Shown: positions 1-14,100 of the stretch, piece by piece
Numbering within the stretch: position 1 is the first letter of the stretch
Layout: each line of letters begins with the position of its first letter
Assembly: GCF_963662255.1 (NCBI RefSeq)
Contig: NC_085053.1
Coordinates: forward strand, 930,001 to 994,000
Length of the DNA stretch: 64,000 bases
Direction of reading: 5' to 3'
From: Cinclus cinclus
Taxonomy: Eukaryota > Chordata > Aves > Passeriformes > Cinclidae
Program-made: the position numbers and the translations under genes
Notes under the pieces: generated by a model
What the model was told of the DNA's origin: nothing
The model's database searches: none
Seen by the model: the letters and a program-made list of their open reading frames with translations, nothing else

Positions 1-3000
1 TAGATTTGGTCATTTAAACAAACACTGTTCTTATCTCTTAGCCCCTTCTTGAGTCTTGATAACATGCTGTTCACCTTCTCACCTAGTAGTCCTTTAAAAT
101 TTGGATTAAAGATGCAAACAGTTCTAAAGGGGCCGTGCTTTTTTGAGCTACACCAGTTTTATTCAAAACCCGTACAGCAATCTTGGGAATACTTTGTGAA
201 TTAAACTACTCTTTGAAAGAGTTGTTGCCTGGGTCTGGTTTATAGTTCCCAGGTAGCCCTTTCAGGAGAGCTGTGACCTCTTCCCTGTGTGCTGTGTCTG
301 AGATAAATGATGAACTTCATGAGCTTGAGTGGATGATGGCATAAAAGCTTCTTGAAACCTGATGCTCCCCTTCCAGTAAGTCTCTTAAGGACCAGTTTGT
401 GATCCTCACCAAGCTGCCTTTCCAATGTACCTAAACTTGTAAGATATTCTGACTTCCAGTTCAGTTTGAGCCCAGTACTGGGCAGGTTGTGATTTTGAGA
501 GAAATGGGATATTGCAGTCTCTTCCCAGCTCAGTTCAAGGAACTGATTTTTTTTTCCTTTTTCTTTTTTTCTTTCTTTTTCTCATTTTTGTTCTTTTTTT
601 TCAAGGTGCAGGAAAGTATTTGCACTCTTTGCCCTACAGACTGTTTTTACTTATTAAACTGTATTAGATCTGCTGTCAGGAGCTTTAGCCTCTGATACTC
701 CAGCTGTGCATCAGCAGACTTTCCTGCTGTTAAGAGGCCAAGAAAATGTTCTCCCTCATGGAAAGTCTGTTCTGCCAGAGATTAAGTCCTCTGATTAAAC
801 TGTCTGAAGGTCCTGCATTCAGCTGCAGCATCAGTGAATTGAGGTTTGTTAGGATCAGCTTTTTGGAGATGTCTGGTGCTGCTTTCCAGGATTAATGTTT
901 CACTGACTGGTTTGTTCAAGCTAATGCTCCTCACTTTTGGTGTGGGATTGTTCTAATTTTGTGTGCTGCTTTACCTGGATAAATCAGGCTTTATTTTCTT
1001 TCTAACATAAAGAAGGAGGAGGGCTGGCAGTTTCTCATCAATGAGATGTGGTACAGCTCCTTGAGGGAGTCCTTGAACCCTGTGCCTGCCAAAAGAGAAG
1101 CCGCTGCAGTTCCTTGCAGTTCCTGAGGCTCTGAAAATGGGAGCAATCAAAGCACAAACATGTCTGACTTACTCCATATGGCTTTTCTGAGGGGAAATAT
1201 GCAGGAAGTGACTTAGTTTCATAGTGGGCAAAAAGTGCTAAGAGTTGAAGGCTGTTCCCTTTTTCTACTTCTAGTTCTCAATTTTGAAATGCCACATGGA
1301 CTAGCTGTTTACTTTGTACAAGGTCACTTAGAACCTGAGTCGGCATTTTACTGATTTCCCAGGCTCTGCAAATATCAAGGTCAGCCTAGGTTTTCATTAC
1401 CTTCTTGGAGTAAACTGTGTTTCCTTTCTTGTTGTCTTTTATGTGTGTGTTTCCACATTTCCATCAAAATATTGTGCTGTTAGTGTATTCACACTTCACT
1501 AGTTCATCTCTGTTTACTATGTGACTTTTAGAAATGTAATTGAAACTAGCAGGAGCACAAGAAAAAAGAAATACCTACACAAAATTGCAGCTAGTTGAAT
1601 TAACATTCAGCTGTAGCATTCAGAAGTTACTTGGGTTATGGGCATGTGTCTTATATTGTACAGTTTGTACAATCCATAATGGACTTTGCACTTGGAAGTT
1701 GAATTTCTGCTCTGAGAATGCAAGACTTGATTCTTCCTAAAACTCTTTTAACAAGCAGAAAAGAAGCTTGCCAACTACATGACTGCAAATAGATACATTT
1801 TTCTTGTTACAGTTAAGTCAAAGCAGCATCCCATAAGTAAATTGTTCAGACAACTTGTCTCTTTTGATTTTAAATCTAACTAGCCTGGTAGAGAGAAGTT
1901 TCCAATTAAGAACAAGGTCTTTTCATTAAAATACTTAATTGTAAAATGCAATAGTTAATTGTTCATTTACGCCTCTTAATATATTGAATTGAATTTACTT
2001 TGTTTTTAAAACAAACTGCATTAGGCTGGAGCTCTGATTCATACTCATAATTAAACACAAATACAATTGTATTGCAAAAGGGGCATTAGGAATTGGAGAA
2101 GCCAAGTGAGTACCAGATTGAAGGAGCTCAAACGTTGTATGTCTTTATAATACAGTTCAATTGCTTGAAGAATTTAAGCTCTGTATTTTTCTTCTCTTGT
2201 GGAGCCATTGATAGACCTCTTAAAAGTTTGTTTTCGTTTAGGGCTGCAGAAGAAATGGAATAGCTGAGGACATAGGGTTATTGCAAGGACATCCATGATG
2301 TCACTTGGTACTGTCCTTTCCAGAAGTGGAGGGTGAGTGCTAGTAAAAAGAATCCTAAAAAAAGTCCTAAGTGTTGGTATTACTAGTGACACTTGAAATG
2401 GGAAGTCAGAACCAAGCCCTGATAGTTGATATGGGTGATTAGTCAGCCCATCTTTGCTTAAAAAAAATGACAACGACAAAAAAAAGCCCCCAACAGCAAA
2501 AAATATGCAGATTAAAATCATGTGCTCCCACGCTCAGTTGCCCTAGCTGAAAGCCCATAGAATGTTATATCTCATATGTTGAGTTTGTTATATTTCATAT
2601 ATTGAGTTCTGTTCAGCCAGTCAAAAGGCAGATGAATTTCTTGAGAGGCAGCACACTGTGGTGTGGTTGAAAACCTCTTCACGCTTTGGTGGTAGCAGCT
2701 CGGGCTGGCTGAGCCAAAAGGATGTGATAGCTCCTCAGAGAGGGCCCCCTCCAAGAACGGAAGGAAAGTAACTTTTATAATAAGCAAATAAGGTCTTGAT
2801 TATTTTTTCTTGGAGGAAGGCGATTGTGTTGAGCTGTGAGATACGCGTGAGTGCTCAGAACCAGCCCCAGCTCCCTGATTCCTTTCAGGGTGACCACTGA
2901 TAAGCCAGCACTGAAAGCTCCTGAACAAAGCAATTCTGGTGTGACAAATGCCTGGTTTGTTTGTTCATAATGCACAGAGGTGTTTTGCAGGTAACAGTAG

Positions 3001-4964
3001 CAAGGAGAAATGAGTTCTCCCCCACTGTTTCATGAAGCAAACTGGGAATTGAAGATTACAGTAGTGTTTTCAGAATTAATTATCATTACTGTCAAAATTT
3101 TGTTAACAGTTTTTGAAATTATAAAATTATTGTTTTGAAGTAGTCCTGCAAAACAATGGAATGTATGCACAGAATGCAGTTCTGCAACTTATTTTATTAA
3201 TGATAATTTTATTTCTTTGCCCCTAAGTGGAAAAAAAATCCAAGTCTCACGGGATCAAAGGCTAGGATTTATCTCAGTACTTGGAAAACAAAAGGAATCA
3301 TGAGTATAGTAGGTGGAGATAGTTAAGTTTGGGCATTTTTAGATTGCTGCTCATGATAAATGTTTCAGTTTGGTGTACTGAGAAGGGTGTGTCTGTGCTC
3401 TCACATCATTATTTTTGTGCCATTAATAAACAATGTGACTTATCAACATCTAATAAGTATTTTTAATTTTGCAAGCCTGAATAAACTGGAGCCCAGGTGC
3501 ATTGGCAGAGAAGACCTGTGGCCTGCTCTTGGATTTCTTATTCTTGGAGTACGAGGAGAATTCCATGCAAATGTAAATGTGCAGCAGCTAGAGTAGATGG
3601 AGAAGAGAAATCTTGTGGTAGAAGCACATTTACTAAAGAGCCTTGGCCAAAATAACAGAAAGCTGCTGGAAGCCAGTGAGAGAGGAGATGGTGTCAGCTG
3701 GGGAAGAGGGGAAGGTCACATCAGACAAATCAAATCTTACTCTCTGATAAAGGGCCATCTTCTGATGCTGTGTGCATGCTATCAAAGTTTTAGGAGGGGT
3801 GGCAAAAGCATGTTACCAGGAATGTTAAACAAAATAAAAAAAGGCAGGAGTGCAGTGCTTAGAGAGTTTTTAATGTAACTGAAATGAGAGAAATAGTTTA
3901 TTAAGAAGAAGACTGTGGACTGTGACCAGTAATCTGTGGTTGCATAGGTGCCCATATGCCAGCCTGGGAAGAGATGAGCTGGTGCTTGTGCGGTTTTATC
4001 TGTTCAGGAAACTCAAAGTTACTTGAAACTCCAGCTAAACAATTTTGGCTTATACATAAACTGTGCAGCTTTATTGGGGAAGATGAATAACTGTTGAAGC
4101 AAAATATTATTGCAAGTGGTAGGTTCTCCAGATTTTGATGTCAAAGCAAGATGGATTTCAGCAAAAAAAGTACTTCACTAAGTATGAATTGCAAAGCTTT
4201 CTGTAGATGTGACTGTAAAGTTCAGCCTCCTTTGAAAATTATTTAATACTTACTGGTCCTTTGTTTCTTCTCCTTAAATTTTCCTGACAGTGTACATTTG
4301 TTTTCTTCTGTCTAATATCTCCAGTTATAAGAACACTTTTAGATTATTTCTTTTGTTGATGAAAAAAAAAAAACAAACACCACCTCTCAACAACCAAGAA
4401 ACTTACAAGTATTTGTGGCTGTCTGTACAATACCTGGGGCAAGGAAAATACATATTTCAGGTGGAAGAGTTTTAAGAATTCTATTCTTCCTTGCTGAATA
4501 ATCATAATTGAATAATTATATAGGAAAGAATTAAGTTTGCCCGTGCTGCTGGCCTGTTGATACTACTTTGGCAAGATTTTCTTGTCATGCCATCTCTTCT
4601 CTTAGTCCCTCTGGCTGCCCTGCAGGCAGCCCTTCATTCTTTTTGCTTCTCACTTCCTTGCAGATGAATCTCCAATATTCTTCAGGCTGCCTGCCGGCTC
4701 TCACCCTGCACCTCTTTAAAGTGATTCTTTTTAAAGTCATTCTTTTCAAAGTCATTTGCAGCCCAGCTCCTGCTTTGGGGTTGTTCAGGGATGCTGATTG
4801 TCTTTGCCTGATTTGATGACAGTGCTGTGGAAGCTCTGGCACTGGAATTAAGGAGCGGCAGTCAGGGGGCTACAGAGTTCCCCTTGGTCGTGTCGTCTGT
4901 GCAAGAATCTCCTTGAGTCTGAGTACCTCAAGTGCCACTAAACCCGCTTGTTTCTGTGCACCAG
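1..4964 (+). other. NOTCH2: NOTCH2 intron 5 (partial), no exon seen
   Basis: AT-rich intron sequence. NOTCH2 exon 5 (EGF6-7 part) was not found here, so it lies further left. Visible items are a pyrimidine-rich tract at about 548-603 and a three-copy tandem of about 16 bp at 4709-4757 built on TTCTTTTYAAAGTCAT. No RNA gene was recognised. Confidence 0.8.
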
Positions 4965-5198
4965 GCCAGTTCTGCACCGAGGATGTGGATGAATGCCAGC
5001 TCCAGCCCAATGCCTGCCAGAACGGGGGCACCTGCACCAACCACAACGGGGGCTATGCCTGTGTCTGTGTCAATGGCTGGAGCGGGGACGACTGCAGCAA
5101 GAACATCGACGACTGCTTCACTGCCTCCTGTGCCAATGGCTCCACCTGCATCGACAGGGTGGCTTCGTTCTCCTGCATTTGTCCAGAGGGAAAGGCAG
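4965..5198 (+). CDS. NOTCH2: NOTCH2 exon 6: end of EGF7, EGF8, EGF9
   Basis: Acceptor TGCACCAG and donor G|GTGAGG bound a 234-bp exon, phase 1 at both ends. It reads [10 protein letters not shown] at the start, then two calcium-binding type EGF modules (DVDEC and NIDDC starts), and ends CPEGKAG. The length and phases are those expected for this Notch exon. Confidence 0.96.
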
Positions 5199-8100
5199 GT
5201 GAGGGCGCAGAACTTGCAGCTTCCGCAGAAGGTGCTTCCTGGGGTTTATTGTTTAAAGTGTTTGTTTTACGTGCTTTGCTGCCGAAAGTAGAAACGCTGT
5301 CCGTGAGCAAAGAGCTGTTCCACCCTTGCAGCCTGGTGTTGGAGCCCTAAAACCTGGGAGTTTTCCACTTTTCTGTGCTTTCTGACACTGACCCCCAGGA
5401 GAACACTGCTTTTAACTTGAGGCCTTGGAGAAGGTTTCCAGATCCGAGTAATGAAGTTAAAATCACAAGTGTGTAGTTAGAATAAAAGTGTATAATTTCA
5501 CATAGTGAAGAGTTTTAATTATGAAGTTTTAAAAATATAATAATAAATATGGGACAAAATAAAAATTCTTAAGCGTTTTCCCATCTTCCTTTTTTTGTTC
5601 CTTCTTCTTCCTTTTTCTTTCTAGTTTCAAGTAGTAGTTTTTAGTTAAATAGTTAGTGCTACACTCCAAGTCACAAGTGTTAGTTATTAAGTCAAAAATA
5701 GAAATAAGTATTAACTCTTTATTAAACTATTTCACTTTAAAAAAACCTTGTAACTAGCTAAATTCACCTCCATTTTACTCACTTTTAGGTAGTAGCTAAA
5801 AATACTGCAAAATCTCTCTATACATTAAATACAATTTAATACACAACCAAATTAAAAAAAATCCATTTCTCTTACACTTTAACCCTAACTCTAAATAAAA
5901 ACAAAACAAAAGAGCAATTTATTAAGTAATACAAGTAAGCCCATACAAAATACCTGCAGCATGGGACAAAGAAGTATTTGTACCAGGCTAGAAGACAAAT
6001 TTATTACAGTTTAAGGTTGCAAGGAAAGATCTTTTTCTAGCCCTTAGCACAATCTGTATTTGCTGGAGAAGTTGCATGTGAGTGTGACTTGCTCTTATAA
6101 TAATTGTACGAATCCAGAAGGCAAATTTAGGTATTTTTATGTGACTGTGTTCTACTGGTAGAGTAAAAAATTTTCTGGTCTAGGTTAGGTATGAGTGGAT
6201 CTCCTAACTATATGGAAATGAAAGTGATCTGCATATCTGAATTAAAGTGAGCTTCATGTGCATCCTTTCAGCTTTCAGAAAAATAATCCTGCTGGTTTGA
6301 GAGAAGAGTTAGTTAACTGCTCAAAGGATGAGATTTTGATAATGGCCCGTCATTTCCCTGCCTCACAAGTGCTGGAGACACCTCTAAAGTGACAGAATTT
6401 GTTTTTAAATGTAATGTTCTGTAAGTGTGTGATGAATTCCCTATGGTAGTTCATAGGCTCAAGCCCGTAAGACACTACTCAGGTTTCTAGCTGTGGAGTC
6501 TCTATTTGAGCTATCAGGACATAGAATTTATGTAAAATGCTGTCTGACTGCTGCATCTCTCTGTTTTTATAAACTTTTGGATGCTTCTTTAGGTCTTCTG
6601 TGCCACTTGGATGATGCCTGTGTTAGCAACCCATGCCAGAAAGGTGCTCTGTGTGACACCAACCCTGTGAATGGAAATTACATCTGCACCTGTCCCCAAG
6701 GCCATAAGGGAGCAGACTGCACTGAGGATGTGGATGAGTGTGCAATGGGTGAGCTTCTGTTTGTGCTTTGTGGGTGCAAGAACACACATTTTATTACAGC
6801 TTCTCCACACACCTGGGGCTTTGTGCTCTCTCCCTTCCATTTCAGTGTCTTTAGGTGCATTTTAAACCTCATGCAGGACGTAGGGCAAAGGGCTGAGCCA
6901 GAATAGTTGTCCATGCTTGAATTGGAATATGAAAAGCAGCGAGATGCTTAACCATTCTTCCTTGTGCAGGAGGGCTTTAGCACTGTGTGGGGAGTGCATG
7001 CAAACAGATGTGTTAATTAAGCTGTCCCTTAGAAGTGCAGGGTGTACAATGAAAGCACTGCAGTTCATGTGGGAGCTGTTGCAGCCATGGCCTCAGTAGA
7101 AATCCATCAAGGCTATTTGACAGCCAGAATATGGCTGGAGCTTTTGAGTGCCTTCCAAGGCTGGTGACCACGTGGGCTTTTAAAGCAGTAGTTCTCTTAT
7201 AGCATGCTGTTGTTTTGTTTTGGGGATTAACTGGACTCTTACAGACTTAACTTTCAGTTTTGTGAGTGCTCGTTCATGCTTCCAGAGCGTGATGTGTGAA
7301 GGTAATGCCTAACCAGCCCTCATGGAAGGGTTGGAAAGAAGCACTTCTTTGAATTCCGTTTTTCAGTCTGCCTTGGACAAGAGTGCTGTTCCTTTTTGAA
7401 AACACAAAAAGGACAAGTTTTGTTATTTTGTGGCTGTGGTGGCATCTCATCAGCCTGAGGAATGAAGTAAATGTAAAATGTGATCTGGAAATGAGGCCTT
7501 GAAAACATCATTAGTTTTCCAGTCCCTGCTAGTTGATACTTTTTTCTTCAGAGCTGTCCTTAGTAAGGTGATGCAGAGCTACTCCTCTGCTCCCTGCTAG
7601 TGACAGCAATCCTTCTTTTTGCCTCTGACAGGCAATTAACTGGTGCTGTTTTCTCCAGTGGCCTTTCCCCAATGTGTTGGTTTGTAAATGTTTATGAAAT
7701 TTTTACCTGAAATTTTTACACTACATTAAATTAGTGTTTATTATTATTAGTTAATATTATTACAGTGTTTATTAGTGAAATTTTTACACTACATTGAATT
7801 AGTATTTCTGCCCGGTTTCAAACTGAAACCAGGACACCCCAGAAGGACGAACAGTCTTTCCCCAATATTACTTGCCAGAAGGGAATGCCCACTGGAAAAG
7901 ACCCATGAATAATAATGAATGCTGTGGCTTTCCTGCTCTGAGGAGAGCTTTTGACACACACACATACACACACGTCTATACTTTTCTTGCAGCAAACAGC
8001 AATCCATGTGAGCACGCTGGGAAATGTGTGAACACAGAGGGCTCTTTCCACTGTGAGTGTTTGAAGGGCTACACAGGACCTCGCTGTGAGATGGACATCA

Positions 8101-11100
8101 ATGAGTGTCACTCAAACCCATGCCAAAATGATGCCACCTGCCTGGATAAAATCGGGGGATTCACCTGTCTCTGCATGCCAGGTGAGGAGAGCTGCTGGCA
8201 AAGAGGGAACTTGAAGGGAAAAGAAACCAGAAGGCATGTTGGAACCCTGTGAACTGAGTTTTGGGGTTTCTGTGCTGTCAGGCACAGACCCCCAAGGGAA
8301 CACTACTTTTAACCGGAGGCATTGGAGAAGGCTTCCAAAATTGAGTGATAGAACTAGAATCACTGGTGTGTAGTTTGAATAAAAGTGTGTAATATCACAT
8401 GGTGAAGGGTTTGGAGTTTGGGGTTTTAGAATATAGTAACAAGTACAAGGCAAGATGGAAGCTTTAGGGAGGAGGTTTTCTTTCTTCTTGGGTATACATG
8501 GTGTTTTTATGATTGGATAGAAAATGCTGCACTGCAGGTCACTGGTGTTTGGTCATTGGGTCAAAAGTAAAAATAATTTAAGTGTTAGCTTTTAAGTAGA
8601 CAATTAAGCCTTAAAAAACCTTGTAACAAGCGATACACATTGCCATTTCACCATTTTTAGCTTGTTAGCTAGAACTGCTGTAGCACTCACTGTAACATAG
8701 ATAGTGATTAATAAACATCTGAGTCAGTACACAGAATTCCACCTCTCGTGCCTTTCATCCCTGGCAAGAAGGAAAAAAAACAACCTAAAAGTAATAAATG
8801 CTGAGCTCAGGGAGGGCTGCCAGCTCGGCTGAGGTGCAGCACAAAGCTGCAGAAGGGTGAGGCTAAATGGTGAGAAGAGAGTCTGCTGTGGTGACAGCAG
8901 CCAGTAGGACCTGGCATTTGTGTGTGGGAGGGAGAAAGCAATTAGAGGGCTGAGAAAAAAAACCAATTCCTGCATCAGCAAAGGAAGTTAGCCTTCTGAG
9001 CTGGGTATGTGTGAATGTATTTGTTTTTATACCTGATAAAGTGTGTGTGCAGAGTCTTCTCTTTGTGAAAGCAAAGCAGGTGCAACCCTTAGAAGAGTGA
9101 CTGTGTTCTGAGGTGTGCCTATGATGATTTTGGATAATGGGGATTGGGGTATTTCTTAGCTTAAAATACCTCAAATCATGCAAGCTCCCATTGAACTGAG
9201 GAAGTCACTGTAAAAAAAGTGAATTGATTGAAATGGTGCTTGTAAAATTTGCATGATCAACGTAACCAATGACCAATTTTGCACTCTGATAGAAAGTGAT
9301 GAAAAAAGAGAAGGATGCAAGTTTCTGGCTGCACAGACTTAAAAAGTACTAAAAACATAAATATAAATAAAGAATTGTGACCCCTGCGGGTGATCAGCTG
9401 ATACCATGACAATTACAATGAGTTTTTATTAAGATGATATTTATTAATATATAATATGTTTTGAAAGGTGGAACAGGAAAGGCTAGCTCCAAGTATTTCA
9501 CGCTTCTTAATGTTTCTCCTGTACTCTGCCATTGACTAAAAGCCCTTGAGCAAAAACTATCTGTTGTGTTTGTTTATATACCTTTTACAAAATAATTAAC
9601 ATAACCCCTTCTCAAGTGGAAGAAAACATTGGATGTGAATTCACATCCAATGCTATTGCTGGTTAAGTGAGCATCTTCAGCAACAGTGAAACCTACACAA
9701 CCAACATCCCTTTTTAACCCCTGGTATATATTCTTACCTCATAGTTTCTGTCCAGGCTGCAAACTTGCAATGAAACTTGCTTAGACTTTCAGCACTGGTA
9801 TAGGAGGCAGTTAGACTCTCAAGGGCACTTTCCTCAGCCTTCAGTAACCTCTTGTTATTTTTTTAACAGGTTTTAAAGGAGTCCACTGTGAAGAAGATAT
9901 TGATGAATGCCTAAGTAATCCCTGTGTGAACAATGGAGTGTGTCTTGATAAAGTCAACCGCTTCCTCTGTGTCTGTCCTCCTGGTGAGTTCTTATTTCTG
10001 GAAGCTTTTCCTACTTCATCCTCCCAAGAACTGCCCAGGTGGTGTGGGTGATACATTTCTTGTGAGTTTCTGTTGTTCTTAGGGTAGCACCTGTTGGAGT
10101 GAGTGAGTTGCAATCACTATTAAATCACAACAGTTTCATAATGGTTGCAATAATACTGTGCCTGTAATTGGGTAGGCATTGACAAACACACAGTTGGACA
10201 CATCATCTAAAAGGGGAGCTGGCAACACAAGCTTCTGTTGTGGAAACTGTAGTGAGATGCTCTGCACATTTTAGAGATCAGACCCTCTGCACGCTTTTTG
10301 TCTTCTCCTGAGGTTTTTAGGCATACACTGATTCTGCATCAGTATAGTTTATGGTGCTTTCATGAACAGCTAGATGAATTGTGCTCCTCTAGGAAAGGAA
10401 AAGAGCTGAGCTGAGAGAGCAGTGTTAGTTGTAGAGTGAGCATCACTTGTTTTCTTCAAGGCTTACAGAAAATTTCGAGTTCAGAACATACATGACAAGA
10501 GCCTGCTCTGGACCCCTTCTTATTGACTAATGATGTTCAGGCTCTTGCTTTGGCTCCTTCTTCCAAGAAGAATTCTTGGTGTTTTTATTGTTGTTTTTTT
10601 TTTTTTTTCTCAAACTGCCCAAGGATCTGCATCACCTGATATCACCTGTCAATACTTTTATTAACTCTTCAAGGACTGCATTGGAAATTCCAGTGCTATA
10701 TTGTAGCTGCATTCCATACTGCTGTAGTAATTTAGTAATTCTAGTCTGAAGGCTCTAGTGATGTTATTTTACATGGTTATTTTATTTTTAGCTTTGATTG
10801 CCTTGAAGATTTTTATTGGTGGGCTCTCAGTTTTACAGGCAGGCATACTTGGACACCACTTGAGCTCCATCTGCTTTATTTCTATTTGGCTTGGCCATCT
10901 GAGTTTTCTAGCTGAGGCTCCTTTGATCTGGAAGACAGAACCTTTGGAGAGTGGGTTGGGTAAGGAGCCAGTCCACCCGGGGTGTGTGCTTAATGATGCC
11001 ATTGAATGCAGGTTTGCTGAGCTGTTTGGGTGGCTTGGAGGATTTGCTGATAGGTAATTCCTGACAATGCAGCTGTGTGGATGAGCTCCTTCCATTGACT

Positions 11101-14100
11101 CCTGGGTTTCTCTCTGTGTCTGTGCCTTTCAGGGTTCAGTGGTGCTGTGTGTCAGATCGACATAGATGACTGTTCCAGCACGCCCTGCCTCAATGGAGCC
11201 AAATGTATTGACCACCCCAATGGCTACGAGTGCCAGTGTGCCACAGGTCAGTCTCCTGTCCAGAGCCCCTGGGTGGCCAGAACACACAGCTTAAACACAT
11301 GAAGCACTGCTCACGAAGATGCCAGTGTTTTTTCTTTCTTTCTCTGAAATGCTCCTTGTTTTGTTGCAGAGCTTTGTCTACTCCTTTCTGTAGGGAAATA
11401 GTATTTAAGTAGAGAAAGCCTTTCACCTGTGGAAGTTCACAGTTGATGGGCGTTCCTCTTTCAGCACCATCTTTTGCTTCCCAAAAGATGACAGCTGCTT
11501 CTGTACTAGCTGTGGAATCCACAAATGGAAAAACATCAGCATGAAGGCTCTTACCTGTGGTTTACCTCCCTTGGCTCCTGAGTCAGATAATATCATGTGC
11601 AATCAAAAAACAAGAGGTGGACAGAGCAGTGCTACTGTGCATTCTGATTTCTGTTGCATCAGGCTATTTTATGTCAAAAAGGCTAAGACTGAAATGCAGT
11701 AACAGTTGTGGAAGAAATTCCACACACAGTAGCTGCCTGCCAGAGGGTTGCTGAAATGATTTGTCAGGTATCACACAGAAATTTTGACACAGCTGTGGCT
11801 GGAACTCAGGTGGTTTTTGTTAATGCCTGGTGAATTACATATTCAGAAGCATCAGGTTTAATTATAGGATTTTCTTATCTTCAGAACTCCAGGGGTTATG
11901 TAGATATGTTTTTATCTTCATTTTTACATCTGGCCAAATAAGAGGGTTCAGAGGTGTTACATTCTAATTCTCAGTAAAGAGCTGCTCTTGGTTGCTTTCA
12001 GTTATTGGTGACTGATACTCTGCTTGTGATACAGATTCAGGTATGGAATGCCTTGGCTTGAGGTCTTCCATTAGGTAAGAAGCTGAACAATTCCTGGAGC
12101 TATCGTAGTGTGCAGTGAGGTTGGTTAGATTTATGTGGAACTGTTCTCATTTTGAATCATTCCAATAATCAAATTATTAAGGAAAATTTGACTTCACTGC
12201 ACAGAATGTAGCAGAGATGAGCCTAAAAATAGCCTGTTTTTTCTCACACATGGTCTCCACCATTCCCAAAGTTCCTGAAGAGGCACTGAATTTGTTGGAA
12301 GAAGGAGAATGCAGTAGTTCTGACCAGGAGAAGAATAATTACTGTGGTCAGAATTTTCCTCTTGGCTACTTCATGTGACAAACTAAGCAGATGCATGCAG
12401 AAAAAGAAGGAAAAATTCAGATCTTCTCCAAACTTGGGAACTGTTTTAGTCTTTCTCAAGCTGGTGCGTGTTCTGGTTGCTTTCATTCACTGAGAGTACA
12501 GAGCTTATCAGGCCTGGGAGGGTTTTGGGTCATGTAAAGGAGGGCAATGTAGAAATCTGTGCCTTGAAAAACAAGCTCTGAATTTGGCACTAAAACTGCA
12601 TAAATCACCTCAACACAGAAATCCTAGGTATCCCACCTGAGGAGGGAAGACAATTGCTTCCATGAAGGCAAATGATGTAATGGAGCATTTTCAGGCTGAA
12701 AGCAACCAAATGCATGTTACTGAAGCAGCAGTTCTTAGTAAAATCCTTAGGTAAACCTTTGTCTGAAATGGAAGAAAGGACACTGTGTTAGGGCTGTTTT
12801 CCATCCTGCCTGAAGGATTCTCATATTCTATATCCTAATGGTTTTTTCCTAGTCTAACTCTGGTCTGCAAAGAGAGAAACAATGTTTTGGTGAGGTATGT
12901 TTAGAGATCTGGAAATATTCCTGATCTCTGAGTGGCTCAGTTGAGCTACGATAGCAGGCAAGGTAATGCCTTTTGAATGAACGTGTGCTAAGTATTATAT
13001 TTAATATTGACAGCCTTCTGTAAGACTGAAATGTGGAATTCCTCATGGGGGCAGGTCAGTTACTAGACAATAATGTTTGAGTGTGTTCTTGCTCTGCTGA
13101 TCTCATAATGTGAGTGATGTGTTCCCTGAATGGTAATCGCCAGCTGCCGATGTGATTGAAAACTGCAAAATGTTTGGCCAAATGCTGTACAGATAGCTCT
13201 ATTTACTGCTTGCTTTTTGTCTTTTCTTTCCCTTCTGGCATTATTCCACTTCTCCTTCCCAGTGGTAGATCATGGCTTTTCTTTTCTTGGGTTGTTTCAG
13301 GTCTTTCCTCTTTTATTTGTCTCTGCCATCTTTTTTTCCCCCCCTCTGCCACCATTTTTCCCCTTATCGGTTTGTTTTTCCTCCTTCCCTAACATCTTTT
13401 TATATCCATCTCTCTAACTAGCTTCCCTTCCCTCTCCCCACCCACTTCCACACCCATTCATCCAAGCACACGTTCGCAGAACTTGGAAATGTTAGCCGTC
13501 ACCTGGTATGTTTGACCACAGAAATAACCACAAACCTGTATGAAAAATGGGGAGCCTCTTATCCACTTATAATACTCAGGTGAGAACCACTCTTCAGCTG
13601 TTGAAATTCCCTGCAGCTTCATTTGTATCAGTCTCCAGCTGGTGTCTTCAAATTTCAAGTTCTGCCTTCCTGATCTTCAGCTCCTGGAAGGCAGTGTAAG
13701 CTGTTACTCCAAAACCTCAGCTCTGGAAACCATTTATTTGAAATTATAATATATAATATATGTATTATATAGCTCTGCTCCATCATGGAAACCAGGGCTC
13801 TTGAGGGAGTTGTTGGCTGCTCTCAGCTTCCTGAACCCTTTAGCCTTTTTTGTGCATAGGTTCTGTCCTTCTCCATTGCTCAGGTTGTTTCCCAGCTGAA
13901 GCAGAATGAAACAGGCCAAATTGCTGCTTGTTTCATTGCTCCTAACCCAGAGGTTGCATGCAGCCTTCAATAAGTTTGCAGTTGGTGTTTGATTGCAGTT
14001 ACTGAAAAGTTTCCCAGTGTAAGAGGCAAAAAACTTTCTAGTAAGCAGAGCTGCAGAAGCTTTGAGGTGAGCCAGGGGAGTTCCCTTGGGAAGGTTTCAG

